This document shows, piece by piece, positions 1 through 10,915 of a stretch of 64,000 bases of DNA. The position numbers were made by a program, and so were the translations under genes. The DNA lies in the NCBI RefSeq assembly GCF_902635505.1, contig NC_045426.1, positions 330,326,374 to 330,390,373 on the forward strand, written 5' to 3'. Positions within the stretch are counted from its first letter, which is position 1. Every line of letters begins with the position of its first letter. The stretch comes from Sarcophilus harrisii (Eukaryota; Chordata; Mammalia; Dasyuromorphia; Dasyuridae). Under the pieces are notes generated by a model, which was not told the origin of the DNA, did no database searches, and saw only the letters and a list, made by a program, of their open reading frames with translations.

Positions 1-789
1 TTGGTGTGTCATGCCTACTTTTCATTAGTTCTAGGGAATAACTTTTAATGTTTGCTAAAATTTCTTATAGGATTATTGAATCTAGTTTAAGAATAACTTG
101 TCTGTATGGATAAGTGGGTGTGTTGCCCTTTTCTGGTGTGGGAATAAAAAACCACACTGAATAAAATTAGAATTTATATTTAAAATTTGCAAAGTGCTAC
201 TTGTGTTTGAGGAGAGTATGAAGAACGGGGCTTTCTCATGATCTCTTACTTCTTCCCAAGCTAGAATTTGTATCCCTGGCCATTGCCAATCATCTTGATT
301 TTTTTTTTTTTTTTTGACTGGAGGAAAGAATGAGGCTGATAACTTTGCCTTCCTCATTTAAATCAACTTATGGGCAAGTCATGACATCATTTTCATGATA
401 TCATTGGTCAACAGCAATAATTTTCAAAGAATGGAACAGAGGTACCAGGGCTATGACAGGTTAGAGATGGTTTGTAGGGTTTTCTCTTCTCCTATCCCTA
501 GTTTATTTATAAGAGCATAACTCTTTGCTACATAGGTGAATCTCCCCTTTCCTTGGTACATTTTCTGTGATCAATTTGCAACTTTTTCCACTTTTTTAAT
601 TTATTCTTTTAAGTTCTTAGTCAGAATTTATTTTTATTCTTTACTTGACAAACACCTGTCTTCCACCCCCTAAAAAAGAGCATTTCCATATACAAAATAA
701 GAAGAGGATGCTGATTTTATTGTGTACAGCCTGCTTTTAAAATTTTTATAATTAATTTAGCATGTTGCTTTCAAAGCTGTTTCTGTTTC

Positions 790-1720
790 CTTCTGAACTT
801 TTTCATTTTTTTTCTGGGTAGTTTTAAAAATGCTTTATTGAAACTTCTTTCTTCTCTTAATTATTGATAGGTCCCTTCTTCCCTTGAATCTCTCCCCTCC
901 CCACTCTGGAGAAAAAAAATACAAAACAAAAATACAAAAAACAAACAATAAAGAAAAAAAAATCCACATTTGGACAAATCCTTGTCCAAAAATATGTTTC
1001 ATATCATGAATCCAGCACTTCTCTGGCAGGAGGTGGGTAGTATGTTCATCATCAACCCTCTGAAGCCATGGTTGGTCGTTGTACTGATAGAGTTCTTAAG
1101 TCTTTCAAAGTTACTTGTGGTTACAATGTTGTTAATTTTATAAACAGGCTCTCTTGGTTGTGTTTACTTAACTACATCAATTTTCTTCCCAGGTTTCTCT
1201 GCAACAGTCACTTTTGCCATCTTCCACTATATCCATATACCATAATTTGTTCAGCTATTCTTCAATTAATGGGCATCTCTTTTGTTTCCAGTTTTGTTTT
1301 GTGTGTATGTGTGTGTGTATTTGTGTTGCTATAACAAAAAGAGCTGGTACAAATATTTTTGTATATGTGGATCTTTTCCCCTTTTTTTGATCTTTTTGAA
1401 TAGGCTTAGTGTATTATTAGATCAGAATTTTGTAGTTCTTTGAGTATACTTGCAAATGGTTACCAAAAAAGACTGGACTACTATGTTTACTAATGCCAGT
1501 TTTTTTCAAAGCTCTTCCAACAATTGTCATTTCCCTTTTTTGTCATCTTTGCCAACCTGGTAAGTATAAGGTATAACCTCAGAATTGTTTTAATGTGAAT
1601 CTCTTTGATTATTACTATTTTGAAATTTTTTTTTTCTGCTTATGGTTGTTGATTACATGGATATCTTTCTTTGGAAACTAACTGCCTATTCATATCGTTT
1701 GACTGATTATTGGGAGAATG
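790..1720 (-). mobile_element. L1 LINE 3' end, antisense, degraded
   Basis: Reading the + strand gives the reverse complement of a marsupial L1 3' region. It includes the recurring words about the Cattcc-type coordinate CATATACCATAATTTG, then AATTAATGGGCATCTC, then a segment ending in TTTTAATGTGAATCTCT. The same series occurs at 7130-8220. Many differences between the two copies suggest old insertions. It lies in the MSANTD3 intron, opposite to the gene. Confidence 0.65.
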
Positions 1721-1764
1721 GTTGTCATTATATATTTTAATCAGTCCTACCTAGGATGTGGTTG

Positions 1765-1965
1765 TTGTTGAATCATCTTCAGGCGTGCCTGATTCTTTGT
1801 GATCTAATTTGAGGTTTTCTTGGCAAAGAAAGTTTTGCCAAGAGATTTGCTATTTCCTTCTCCATCTCATTTTAATAGCTGAGAAAATTGAAGCAATTGA
1901 AATTAAGTGACTTATTCAGGGTTACACAACTAGTAAATAACTGAGGCCAGATGTATTTTAAGCTG
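1765..1965 (-). mobile_element. Mar-1-type CORE-SINE, antisense
   Basis: The + strand runs from a BovB-like tail (TGATTCTTTGTGATC, then GAGGTTTTCTTGGCAAAG) through GAGAAAATTGAAGCAATTG to a CORE segment (TTCAGGGTTACACAACTAG). This is the reverse complement of a Mar-1 SINE, which borrows the 3' tail of an RTE/BovB LINE. Better copies lie at 6640-6895 and 47736-47960. Confidence 0.65.
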
Positions 1966-2225
1966 GCCACTAGGAAGTATAATGGATAAAGCAGTGAATT
2001 TGGATTCCAAAGACCTGAGTTCATGTCTTTACCCTAAAATGCTTCCCAATTCCGTGAGGCACTTTACATCTCACATTTTTAATTCCCTCATCTGTAAAAT
2101 GGGGGAAATAATAGCACTTCCCTTATGGGATGCTATAAGTACATAAAAAGATCCAAAGTAAAATGCTTTGCAAGCTTTAGAATTCTGTATAAATCTTAGT
2201 TATGTAGTTGTGGCTGTTGTTAAAA
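1966..2225 (+). mobile_element. MIR/THER-type SINE
   Basis: A tRNA-derived SINE body can be read: ATGGATAAAGCAGTGAATTT, then AGACCTGAGTTCATG, then CCTCATCTGTAAAATGGGG and a tail rich in TGCTTTGCAAGC. These are the usual landmarks of the mammalian MIR/THER1 group. It is diverged and therefore old. Confidence 0.6.
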
Positions 2226-2706
2226 TTTAAGATGAATTGTTGTATAGTGCATACAAGACTGGGCTTGGCCATAGGAAGACTTGGGGACAAATCTTGCCTT
2301 TGACATGTCTTGTCACTATGTGTAAACCACTTAACTTTTCAGGGTCTTAGGGAAAACTATAAATTACTGACAAGTTGTATCAATGGAGAATGTTCTTACT
2401 CAAGAACTTTAGTTCTAGATCTTACTTAACTTACAAAAACAAACCTAAAGCTTTTTCTTATGGAGAAAATACTTTCTCTTGGTAAAAGTACATTTAATAT
2501 TAGGAAGCAAAAACATTATGTAAATCCATTTTATCTGTTTGTTTTGGTTTGAGATTGTCATACCATCTGTTCCTTCCCATTCATTTTGTTCTATATTCCT
2601 CCCAGGGCTTTTTAGTATTGCCCTTCCCAATCTGGCCTCTACATTTATAGTCTATTGATATAGGAGAACAACCTTTGAATATCTGTTTCCTGCTCCTGTC
2701 TTTCAG

Positions 2707-3116
2707 AACCTTTTCCTGTTTCAAATCGAGAACTATGTGAGGAAGAGAAGGAAATAATTCACTTTCCAGTTTGTGAAGGGACCTCTCAACCTGAACCTTC
2801 GTGTTCAGCAGTCAGAATAACCACCAATAAAAACTATAGGAGCAGAGCCTCTCAGGAAAGTGCTTTAAAAAAGATGCATGAAGAGGAACACCATCAGCAA
2901 ATGTCCATTTTGCAACTGCAACTGATCCAGATGAATGAAGTACATGTGGCCAAAATTCAGCAAATTGAAAGAGAATGTGAAATGGCAGAAGAGGAACACA
3001 GGATAAAAATGGAAGTTCTCAACAAAAAGAAGATGTATTGGGAAAGAAAACTGCAAACTTTTACCAAGGAGTGGCCCGTGTCATCATTTAACAGGCCCTT
3101 TCCCAATTCACCATAG
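2707..3116 (+). CDS. MSANTD3: MSANTD3 last coding exon (C-terminal part)
   Basis: This is the terminal coding exon of Myb/SANT-like DNA-binding domain-containing protein 3. The reading frame opens right after a TTTCAG acceptor. The first two bases, AA, complete a codon split by the intron (probably Glu), followed by [20 protein letters not shown]. It runs through a long charged coiled coil (about [10 protein letters not shown] to [10 protein letters not shown]) and ends with [11 protein letters not shown] and a TAG stop. From memory this is nearly identical to the human C-terminus, differing mainly in the first part. The domain that binds DNA is on exons outside the window. The exact function is poorly known. 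Homology stops exactly at the acceptor, which argues for a real spliced gene and not a processed copy. Its position beside ACTL7B is unexpected. Confidence 0.92.
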
Positions 3117-3600
3117 AGTATGGGGAATGAACACACATGTAAATTCACATTTAACTAAGGTGTTTGGAAGAAAGAGTGTGTAAGATAAATTTGTGAATCT
3201 ATGACTTGTCAAAGTTGGAATGAAACCAGTTAAATGTCTGAATCAAATGGAAAGTAGTAATTTTCTGAGATTACATTCAGGTAACACACACAACTTGCTC
3301 CCTTTCTGACTCCTTTATCTATAATCACCTCTACTACGGACAAAAAAAGAAACGATTTTAGTTTTTGAACATTGTAGCTATAAGTGTGATCATTCTGAAC
3401 ATGATGTCTTTAATTAGGATTCATACAAGAACTCTGTGGGTTTGTTTTTTGGTTGTTGTTTTTTAATCAAATACAAGGTATTTACAATGTGACCATTTAT
3501 TATTATCATTTGGATTTTTTTTTTTTTTTTTTGCAAACATTCAAGAATTTGTACATGCAAATGAAGGTTGTTCAATAAAAAGGGATCCTCTTGGAGGGGT
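3117..3600 (+). other. MSANTD3: MSANTD3 3' UTR
   Basis: The sequence from the TAG stop to just past the first canonical poly(A) signal is the likely 3' UTR. It is AT-rich and has T runs near 3516-3532. No reading frame or structured element was recognised. The true end may be later if another signal is used. Confidence 0.6.
3574..3579 (+). terminator. Candidate poly(A) signal of MSANTD3
   Basis: A perfect AATAAA lies about 460 bases after the stop codon, the first one downstream of the stop. A GT-containing stretch follows. Use in vivo cannot be shown from sequence. Confidence 0.55.
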
Positions 3601-3889
3601 TAAATACTTGATTCAGTGATCCTACCATTGCTCTAAGAACATCTGAAACTCTTCTTAAAGAATCAGCTACAGAGTTGTAACATGGTCTTTTTAAAAAATC
3701 TCTTCCATTTTCATTCATTGAAGGTCAATTTAATTTTTTATAATTGGAATAAATCATCTGAAAATCAGTCAAGTGCTTGGGAAAGAACAGTACAAAAACA
3801 AAGTATGTAACAAGGATCTTGGTCAAGAGATGCAAATGACAGAACAGATTTGAGAATCTACAGAGTAATGAGGCAATGGGGACAAAGTA

Positions 3890-4080
3890 GGCCAGGTAGA
3901 CAGTGCAATGAGATGGAACGTGTGCTAGCTCTGGAATCAGAGCACTCGAGTTCAAATCTGGCTTCTGACATTTAATACTACAGTCGGAGTGTGATCACTT
4001 GTCCTTCTTAGCCCTCAGTTTCCCCAACTATAAAATAAAGTTGTATTAGATGACTTCAGATTCTTTTTGGTATAAGTCTA
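3890..4080 (+). mobile_element. MIR-type SINE
   Basis: Landmarks are TCTGGAATCAGAGCACTCG, GAGTTCAAATCTGGCTTCTG, and CCTCAGTTTCCCCAACTAT followed by AAAATAAAG. These are the head, CORE and tail of a MIR-type SINE in sense orientation. Confidence 0.6.
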
Positions 4081-4314
4081 GGAACTAAAATCAGAGCTCT
4101 TCTGATCATGTGGGTCAGGGATATGAAAGAGCAACTAACACAATATAAAGAGACCAAGTGTCTTCCAGAGAGAGGCAGGATTTTGTGAGCATAATAAGAT
4201 GGACAGTATATGAGGCAAATTTTGAATAATGGGTAGTTTTTTGAGAGAGACAGTTGAGGGAGGAATGAAAAGCGAGAGAGATAACTATAAAGTCATGAGA
4301 ATATACCATGATAA

Positions 4315-4670
4315 CACTGAGAGAAAAAGAAAGAAAAAGTCTTGGTAGAGAGAAAGAGTTGGGAGAGGCCTATAAAGTCATAAGAAGATATGACTATAAT
4401 GTTGAGAGAGAGTTTTGGTAGAGAAAGAGAAAGGGAGAAAAAGAGAGGATGAAAAAGTCAAAAAAAGATGTGACTAATATTCAGAGATAGAGAAAGAAAG
4501 GAGAGGGAGGAAGAAAGAGATGGAGGGAGAAGGGAGGGGAAGAGAGATGAAGGGAAGGAGGAGGAGTAAGAGAGAGAGACAGAGAAGTAGGGAGGAGAAA
4601 AAGAGATGGAAGGAGGGAGAGAGACAGAGAGAGGTGGAGGAGGAAAAAAGAGACACAGAGAGAGAGAGAT
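4315..4670 (+). repeat. Purine-rich GA/GGA low-complexity tract
   Basis: About 350 bases are almost entirely A and G on the + strand, with GAGAGA and GGAGG units. Open frames over it (Ser/Leu/Pro-rich on the - strand) come from the lack of stop codons in simple sequence and not from a gene. Homopurine-homopyrimidine tracts of this kind can form triplex DNA. Confidence 0.85.
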
Positions 4671-5269
4671 GACTATAAAGTTATGTGATTGATTGTCTTG
4701 GAAGGGTATTCCCAAAAAGAAGCCTGAATTCCAAGCTGTTCTGAGTAGTGCTAGCTCACATCATTGAATAATCAAGTATATGGCCTCAAGGGTGACTGAG
4801 GAAGGAAGTATTCACTTGGATGTGTACATCTAAGCACATTTGTTTCATTTTCTTATTATTTTAATCATACCTTGTATGTTTTTAAAAAGTACTGCCCTCC
4901 TGGCAGTGTTCCCAAGGGCTCCCACCTTTTCTCTGAATTTTCTGCCTATTTCTATATTGATTTCCTTTAATTTGGGCTTCTAGTCACAGCCAAGGCTATT
5001 TCCAGCCATGCCAAAGGTGCTAGTTTAGGAATGTGATAACATGATGCATTGAGAAAGTCGTGAGCTGCTTGGTTGCTTTTCCATCACTAATCTATCTCAC
5101 CAACATGGACTGATTGAACAGAAACTTTGAGAAGTGCTTCTTGAGCATAAAATGACAATTTGCAGAAGAAAAAAGCTAATATAAACAGTTGATAAACACT
5201 CTAAGAGACAGCAAAAATTCAGTCATTGGAAAGCCATCGAGAAGATTTGAGTTTCTGCTCTCCTTACTT

Positions 5270-5515
5270 ACTAGTCATATTCCACGTCACACTCGAGACT
5301 CAATTTCCTCATCTATAGAATGAGGGGGTTGGACTTGATGATCTCTTAAGGTCCCTCCTAGCTCCAAAACGACAACCCCTCTGAACCTCAGTTTCCTCAT
5401 CTGTAAAATGGGGGTTATAATGGTTGTACTATCTACCTCACAGGGTGGTTGTGAGGAAAAGTGCTTTGTAAACTGTGAAGCACCATGTAAATGTGAGCTA
5501 TTATTATTATAAATT
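5270..5515 (+). mobile_element. MIR-type SINEs, one or two partial copies
   Basis: The motif of CTCAATTTCCTCATCTATAG and a second CCTCAGTTTCCTCATCTGTA lie about 90 bases apart. They are followed by CTACCTCACAGGGTGGTTGT, a hallmark of the MIR 3' half. Two overlapping or adjacent relics are likely. Confidence 0.65.
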
Positions 5516-5589
5516 CTTAGGTAGTTCTTTAGTTCCCCAAGGCAAAATTTCCCAAGATCACATGTGATGAGATAAAGAATGAAGAATGG

Positions 5590-5835
5590 CAGGATAATGA
5601 GTAGAATGCAATTTATATGAGAAGAGTGCTGTACCTGGGGTTAGGAAACCTGGCTTTGAGTCCTCTTGGGACACTCACTGCCTGTGTGATCCTGGGAAAG
5701 CCACGTAACCTTTATGAGCCTCTATTTCCTCATCTATAACATGAAAGTAACAATACCTATATCACCTACCTCACAGGGTTGTTGTGGGGAAAGAACTTGG
5801 CAAACCTTAAAAAAATATAAATGTAAATTATTGTT
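5590..5835 (+). mobile_element. MIR-type SINE, near full length
   Basis: The copy can be followed from the head (GAGTCCTCTTGGGAC region) through TGTGTGATCCTGGGAAAG and CCTCATCTATAAC to CTACCTCACAGGGTTGTTGT and an AT-rich tail. This is the best MIR-type copy in the left part of the window. Confidence 0.7.
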
Positions 5836-5939
5836 ATACTTAGCTTCTGGAGGACAAAGACCTGTTTTGTTCAGAGCATCAAGAATATCCTAAAATAACG
5901 CATCCACAGAAGTGTTGTGTGCGTCAGGCAAAAAATCTT

Positions 5940-6190
5940 TGCTATTCATTTTTTTAAAATTCTGAGTTCCAAATTTTTTCACTCCCTCCTTCCTTCCCTC
6001 CCTCCTCTATCTCCCTCTCGTTGAGAAGTCAAGAGATTTGATTGTGGTAGGTTATATATGTGTTCCAGGTTATACATGTGCATCACTCATTTTCTAACAG
6101 CCTATCCCTTATCCTCCCATTTCCTTGGGTCCCTGCTTTCTCTCTAAACAGCATAGCTCTAAGTCCTCCCCAATTCCCTGTGGACCCTCT
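5940..6190 (-). mobile_element. L1 3' end fragment, antisense
   Basis: The motif AAAATTCTGAGTTCCAAATT followed by CTCCCTCC-rich sequence and TTATACATGTGCATC is the reverse complement of the polypurine region and 3' end of marsupial L1 copies. The fragment is short and carries no coding part. Confidence 0.5.
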
Positions 6191-6204
6191 TAATACTTAG
6201 ATTG

Positions 6205-6515
6205 ATTAAAGATGGCACCAAGTGGTAGAAATCGCACTGAAATTCAGAAGACATGATTCCAGACCCAGTTTTTATCACTGGGTATTATATAACCTTGGAC
6301 AAACCCCTTCTCTTTGTGAGCCTCATTTTCTCATCTCTAGAAGAAAGAGACTGAACTAAATGATAGCTAGGTGGTATAATGGATCAAGTCAAGAAGATCT
6401 TAGTTCAAATCCTGCCTCTAGTTGTTTGACATTAGATATGTTACCTCCCTCTCAATTCCTCAATTTTCTCATCTGTAAAATTAAGGAGATTAGACTTCTC
6501 TAAGGCCCCTTCTAT
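6205..6515 (+). mobile_element. MIR-type SINE relics
   Basis: Two degraded relics are visible: one around ACCTTGGACAAACCCC with CTCATTTTCTCATCTCTAG, and one around GTGGTATAATGGATCAAGTC with CAATTTTCTCATCTGTAAAA. Boundaries are uncertain. Confidence 0.5.
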
Positions 6516-6639
6516 TGCTAACATTCTGTGCTTTTGGTTAGGGGATTACATCCTAGCTTCAGAACTGGAAGGGACCATCTAATCCAATTCCAGTTATTTT
6601 ATAAGTGCAGAAAAAAGTCCAGAGAGATTATGTACTCTG

Positions 6640-6895
6640 CTGAAGGTCAGCTTTTATTGTTCAGGCATTTCAGCTTTTTCCGACTCTTTGTGACCCCATT
6701 TGGAGTTTTCTTGACAAAGATAATGGAGTGGTTTGCCATCTCCTTCTCCAACTCAGGTGAGTAAACTAAGGCAAATAAGGTTAACATGACTTATCCAGGG
6801 TCACACAGCTAGTATCTAAAGTTGGATTTGAACTCAGTTCTACTTGACTCTAGATCCAGCACTCTATCCATTGCACCATCTAGTTGCCCTATGTA
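6640..6895 (-). mobile_element. Mar-1-type CORE-SINE, antisense, nearly complete
   Basis: On the + strand the element reads from the BovB-like tail (TTTTTCCGACTCTTTGTGAC, TTTGGAGTTTTCTTGACAAA) through TGGTTTGCCATCTCCTTCTC and CCAGGGTCACACAGCTAG to the tRNA-like head (CACTCTATCCATTGCACCAT then CTAGTTGCCC). All modules are present in order, so it is close to full length. Confidence 0.8.
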
Positions 6896-7129
6896 GGTCA
6901 CATAAGTATTAAATAGTAGAAGTGGAATTTTAATCAAAGTTCTATGATTTCAAAGCCATTGCTTTGAAATATAAGGCCTCAAAGATAGAGCCTACAAAAG
7001 CAAATGTTTCCTTGGTTAGTGTTACAATAGAATCCTTTTACATTTACATTAAAAATACGATGTATTTTGAGAGTAGTGTTTTAGGGAAAGGCAAATGAGT
7101 TTTCTTCATATAAAACATTTCCACATTGC

Positions 7130-8218
7130 CACATTTTTCTTTTAATTTTCATTTTCCCCAGTTATATGTAAAAACTTTTTTGGGGTTTTACATGTACATT
7201 CATTTTTTTTTTTTTACATATTTCTTTATGAATAATGTTTGGAGAGAAAAATCAGAGAAAAAGGGAAAACCATGAGAGAAAAATAAAACAAGAAAAAGGG
7301 GGAAAAAACAAAATAACATGTGTTGATTTATGTTTATTACAATTGTCTTAGATCACTGAACCACTGAAAAAAACCAAATCTGTCATAGTTGATCATTGCA
7401 CAATCTTGCTGTACAATGTATTACTGGTTCTGCTTGTTTTACTCAGCATCAGTTCATGTAAATATTTTCAGGCCTTTCTAAAATCAGCTTGCTCATCTAT
7501 TTTATAGAACAATAATATTCCATTACTTTCATAAACCATAATATATTCAGCCATTCCCCAATTGATGGGCATTTTCCAATTCTTTGCCACCATAAAAAAA
7601 GCAGCTACAAACATTTTTTGCACATATGGGTGTCCTTTTCCTTCCTCTAAGATTTCTTTGGGAATATAGATCCATTAGTAGCACTTCTGGTTTCAAAGGA
7701 TATGCGGTTTTATAACCCTTTGGTCATAGTTCCAAATTGCTCTCCAGAATGGTTGGATCAGTTCACAACTCTACTAACAATGCATTAATGTCCCAGTTTT
7801 CCCACATTCCCTCTAATATCTTTTACAGTCATCTTAGCCAATCTGAGAGATGTGAGGTGATACTTCAGAGTTGTTTTAATGTGCATTTCTCTAATGAGTA
7901 GTGATTTAGAGCATTTTTTCATTCGACTATAGATAGTTTTAATGTCTTCATCTGAAAATTGTCTGTTTGCATCCTGGAGAATGACTTGTATTATAAATTT
8001 GATTCAGTTCTTTAGAAGTGAGGCCTTTATCAGAAACACTGGCTATAAAAATATTTTCCCCAGCTTTGTGCTTCCCTTCTAATCTTGGTTGTATTAGTTT
8101 TGTGCATAAACTTTTTAATTTAATGTAATCCATTTTGCATTTTCATAATGTTCTCTAGTTCTTTGGCCATAAAAATCTCTCCCTTCTCCAAAGACCCGAG
8201 AGGTAAATTATCCTTTGC
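7130..8218 (-). mobile_element. L1 LINE 3' portion, antisense, about 1.1 kb
   Basis: The + strand shows the reverse complement of the marsupial L1 3' region in order: ATTCCATTACTTTCATAAAC, CCCCAATTGATGGGCATTTT, CTCCAGAATGGTTGGATCAG, TTTTAATGTGCATTTCTCTA, then TTATCAGAAACACTGGC and TTTAATTTAATGTAATCCAT. This is the longest L1 block left of ACTL7B. It is broken and codes for nothing intact. Confidence 0.8.
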
Positions 8219-8227
8219 TCTCCTAAT

Positions 8228-8790
8228 TTACTAGCCACATTTTAAAATTTATTTTTATTGAAATTTTTGTTTTTAAAACATATGCAAGAATAATTTTTCA
8301 ACATTGACCCCTGAAAAACCTTGTGTCCCAATTTCCCCCCTTCTTCCTCCCACCCACTCCCCTCAATTAGACACATTTTTTTTTTTTTAAAGAAAAAGGT
8401 GAGAAAATTATGCTTCAATTTGCATTCAGAGTTCATCAGTTATCTCTGGAGATGGATAGCATTATGAGTCCTTTGGGATTGTCCTGAATCACTGTATTGA
8501 TCAGAGCAGCCAAATCTTTCACAATTGATCATCCTTACTTTTATTGTGCATAATGGTCTCTCAGTTCTTTAACTTCACTTTGCATCAGTTCATATACATC
8601 TTGCCATGTTTTTCTGAAACCATGCCCCCTGTCATTTCCTACAATACTGTATTATTCCATTAAAATCATATGCTACTTGTTCAGCTGTTCCCCAATCAAT
8701 GAGCATTCCCTCAATTTCCAATTCTTTGCTACCACAAAAAGAGTTGGCGATAAATATTTTTGCACATCTAGATTCTTTTTTTTTCTTCTC
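8228..8790 (-). mobile_element. Second L1 3' end, antisense, adjacent
   Basis: A second, differently diverged L1 3' end begins right after the first: CAAGAATAATTTTTCAACAT, CTTTGGGATTGTCCTGAATC, CCCCAATCAATGAGCATTCC. It repeats landmarks already met at 7550-7620, so it is a separate copy. It may have inserted into or beside the older L1. Confidence 0.7.
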
Positions 8791-8794
8791 TGGG

Positions 8795-9980
8795 AAAGGC
8801 AAGTGAATTCAATTTTACTTTGAAGGGAATCTGTAGGGAGAATGGAAAACATATTGTATGTGGACAAAGGGCAGAGGTTGGGGAGAAAAGAGACTTGATA
8901 TATAAAATTCACAAGCCTGGAAGAGAGGAGGACATACATTTTCATTGGTACCAATTGGCCTCCTGCCAGTCATGTCCCTCTGCCTTCCTACCCTATAACA
9001 CTGACATTTTTTCTCCTAAAAAATATGAGGCATTTCTTTCTTAGATTCAAATGGCAGAGAAAAGAATGATACTAGTCACAGAATTATATTTCAAACAACT
9101 TGGAAACAGAGAGAGAGAGAGAGAGAGAAGGAAGAGGGTTGTAGAATGCTTGCAGTAAGATTAGATATTCTTACATTTGGTATGGATGGGCTGAAGGTAA
9201 CTCTTGGAAGAGCCAAGTAAATGGGGTCCTGCTATATTGTGCCAACTTTTATGCTGGCAAAAGTTAAGAGCTGTTGGAAGCCAGTGAAGAAATAATGAGA
9301 TTAAGGACGGCTGCAAAATCTGTTCTTAACGTTGCCATAAAGTGTGCCCTTGAACACAACCTAATTTTTCTCTACCTTGGTTTTTCCATTAATGAAATTG
9401 GTATGATGCTTATCTACCTCCCACAAATGTTAAGATTAATCCGTTAATAGTGGTAAAACATTTTTATAATAAAAAGTATTCTAAACTATGTGACATTGTT
9501 GCAATGCTAACATTCGCTCTGATCTTAAAAGTCTATGTTCATTTTCCCTGCAGCAGCAGCATTACAAATGTGTCCATTTTTAAAAAACACAGTTTTTTGT
9601 GGTAGTATACCTTTCCCACTTCTACCTGTTGAGGTGGCTGAGGCTGGTAGATTGCTTGATTTGGGCAGCATTTGGCTGCAGCCGGACTAAAGCTGATGAT
9701 TGTTTGCAATATGGTGGAAAGGAGAGCGTCACCAGTTTGCCAAAGAAGAGTGAACCAGCCCACTCAATAAAGAAAAAGGTAGCAGGTGAATGCTTCTGGG
9801 TTGATCACTATTAGGATGGGGCCCATGGGTGACCACTGTACTTCCAGTTCAGGTAAGATAGGGAGACTCCAATCACTCAAATGTATATTAGAGCATGGTT
9901 TTTTACTTTTACAAAAGTTCAATGTAAGAGTCCTATAAATAGCCCCCAAGAACAGTTAAATAGTTAAATTTCCAAAAATG
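8795..9980. other. Intergenic, nothing recognised
   Basis: About 1.2 kb in which I see no repeat family with certainty and no supported gene. A short GA repeat lies at 9109-9128. Open frames on both strands here have no recognisable protein features. Confidence 0.5.
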
Positions 9981-10004
9981 TGACTTACACATAGCTTTTT
10001 TTTT

Positions 10005-10140
10005 TTTTTTTTTTCATGAGGCATTTATTAAATGTTCATTCTGGGCAGAGCACTTTTCTAAGCCTTGAGGTTACAAATAGAATTGTTCTCAAGCAACTTA
10101 CATTCTAATGGAGAGACAACACACATAAAAAGCTTCTATT
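10005..10140 (-). mobile_element. L2 LINE 3' end, antisense
   Basis: The + strand reads GAGGCATTTATTAAATGTTC, GCACTTTTCTAAGCCTTGAG, then CTTACATTCTAATGG. This is the reverse complement of the L2 3' terminal segment seen in many mammalian genomes. Confidence 0.65.
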
Positions 10141-10164
10141 TGTAAGTTAGATGGAAAAGTCACA

Positions 10165-10400
10165 TGGTTCTTATTGTTTGTCCTTTGTTCTCTAAGAGGA
10201 AAGGACTATGACATCAGGGAGGAGATGTCAGGATATACAAGTGATTTGGATTTAAATGAGGGAGATCTGTGCAAAGTCACCAGACTCACTTTCTCCTCCA
10301 GAGCCATCTGGGTCCAGTGGTCAGGTAGGGATCAGGATGGCTGGAGATGATTTTGGATGTAGTGGGAGACCTTGTCCTTCATAAACTAAGGTCTTTATCA
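10165..10400 (+). mobile_element. Marsupial SINE-like repeat (family A, copy 1)
   Basis: The block has GTCCTTTGTTCTCTAAGAGG, GACATCAGGGAGGAGATG, CAGAGCCATCTGGGTCCAGT and GTAGTGGGAGACCTTGTC. The same series recurs at 15140-15310, so this is an interspersed repeat. I recognise it as a common marsupial family but cannot name it with certainty. Confidence 0.6.
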
Positions 10401-10581
10401 AGTTGCAGTTTGACTGAGGAAACTACTCATTCGGTGATTGAAGCTAAGTAAGAAAGAAATAAGCAAAAAATGGCCTTATTTACCTTGTCAAAAAAAAAAA
10501 AAGATCCTTAGGAGACAAGAATAAAGCAGCTGTTCATGTCTCTCATTTAATGTTACACATAGCTTTTAAAGAACATGTCTA

Positions 10582-10731
10582 GAGGGCAGCCAGATGGCGC
10601 AGTGGATAGAGCATTAGTCCTGAAGTCAGGAGGACCTGAGTTCAAATCTGCCCTCAGACACAACACTTTCTAGCTGTGTGACCCTGGGCAAGTCACTTAA
10701 TCCCAATTGCCTCAGGGGGGAAAAAACACCA
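10582..10731 (+). mobile_element. WSINE-type CORE-SINE with target-site duplication
   Basis: The element starts GGGCAGCCAGATGGCGCAGT and continues through GTCAGGAGGACCTGAGTTC, TAGCTGTGTGACCCTGGGC and CTTAATCCCAATTGCCTCAG to a G/A-rich tail. The head has tRNA-like A and B boxes typical of marsupial CORE-SINEs. A direct repeat AAAGAACAT at 10568-10576 and 10732-10740 looks like the target-site duplication. Low divergence suggests a fairly young insertion. Confidence 0.85.
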
Positions 10732-10744
10732 AAAGAACATCTAC

Positions 10745-10915
10745 TAAATAGAGGCAGGAACATAGCCCAGTGGATAAAAGCATTGGTCCTGTGGTTCATG
10801 AGGAACCTAGTTCAAATTCTGCCTCAGACACTTACTACTTCCTAACTGTATGAAGTTACTTACAAGTAACTTGGGCAAGTCATTTAATCACAATTGCCTC
10901 ATCCCCCTCCCCAAA
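10745..10915 (+). mobile_element. CORE-SINE, second copy, diverged
   Basis: A second copy follows in the same orientation: AGCCCAGTGGATAAAAGCAT, CTAGTTCAAATTCTGCCTC, then CACAATTGCCTCATCCCC. It carries a short internal repeat, AAGTTACTTACAAGTAACTT, which is a near-perfect palindrome not present in the first copy. It is more diverged and older than the copy before it. Confidence 0.7.

Larger units (their letters stand above)
1..2706 (+). other. MSANTD3: MSANTD3 intron (3' part)
   Basis: This stretch ends in a pyrimidine-rich tract and a TTTCAG acceptor directly before the last MSANTD3 exon, so it is read as the end of that gene's final intron. It is mostly interspersed repeat: an antisense L1 3' end, an antisense Mar-1 SINE and a MIR-type SINE, listed separately. 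No earlier MSANTD3 exon was recognised. The exon carrying the Myb/SANT-like domain should lie upstream of the window. Confidence 0.75.

Noticed and set aside
2707-3116. MSANTD3 exon as a processed pseudogene
   Set aside because: Homology starts exactly at a good TTTCAG acceptor, the frame is intact and a 3' UTR with a poly(A) signal follows. There is no A tail or flanking duplication.
4458-4715. Ser/Leu/Pro-rich open frames on the - strand
   Set aside because: They arise from a homopurine tract with no stops on one strand.
9539-9814. Opposing 74- and 71-residue frames at 9.5-9.8 kb
   Set aside because: The frames overlap on both strands, with no family resemblance, no splice sites of note and no nearby promoter.
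10582-10660. tRNA gene
   Set aside because: The tRNA-like head belongs to a CORE-SINE. No complete cloverleaf or anticodon arm was seen.
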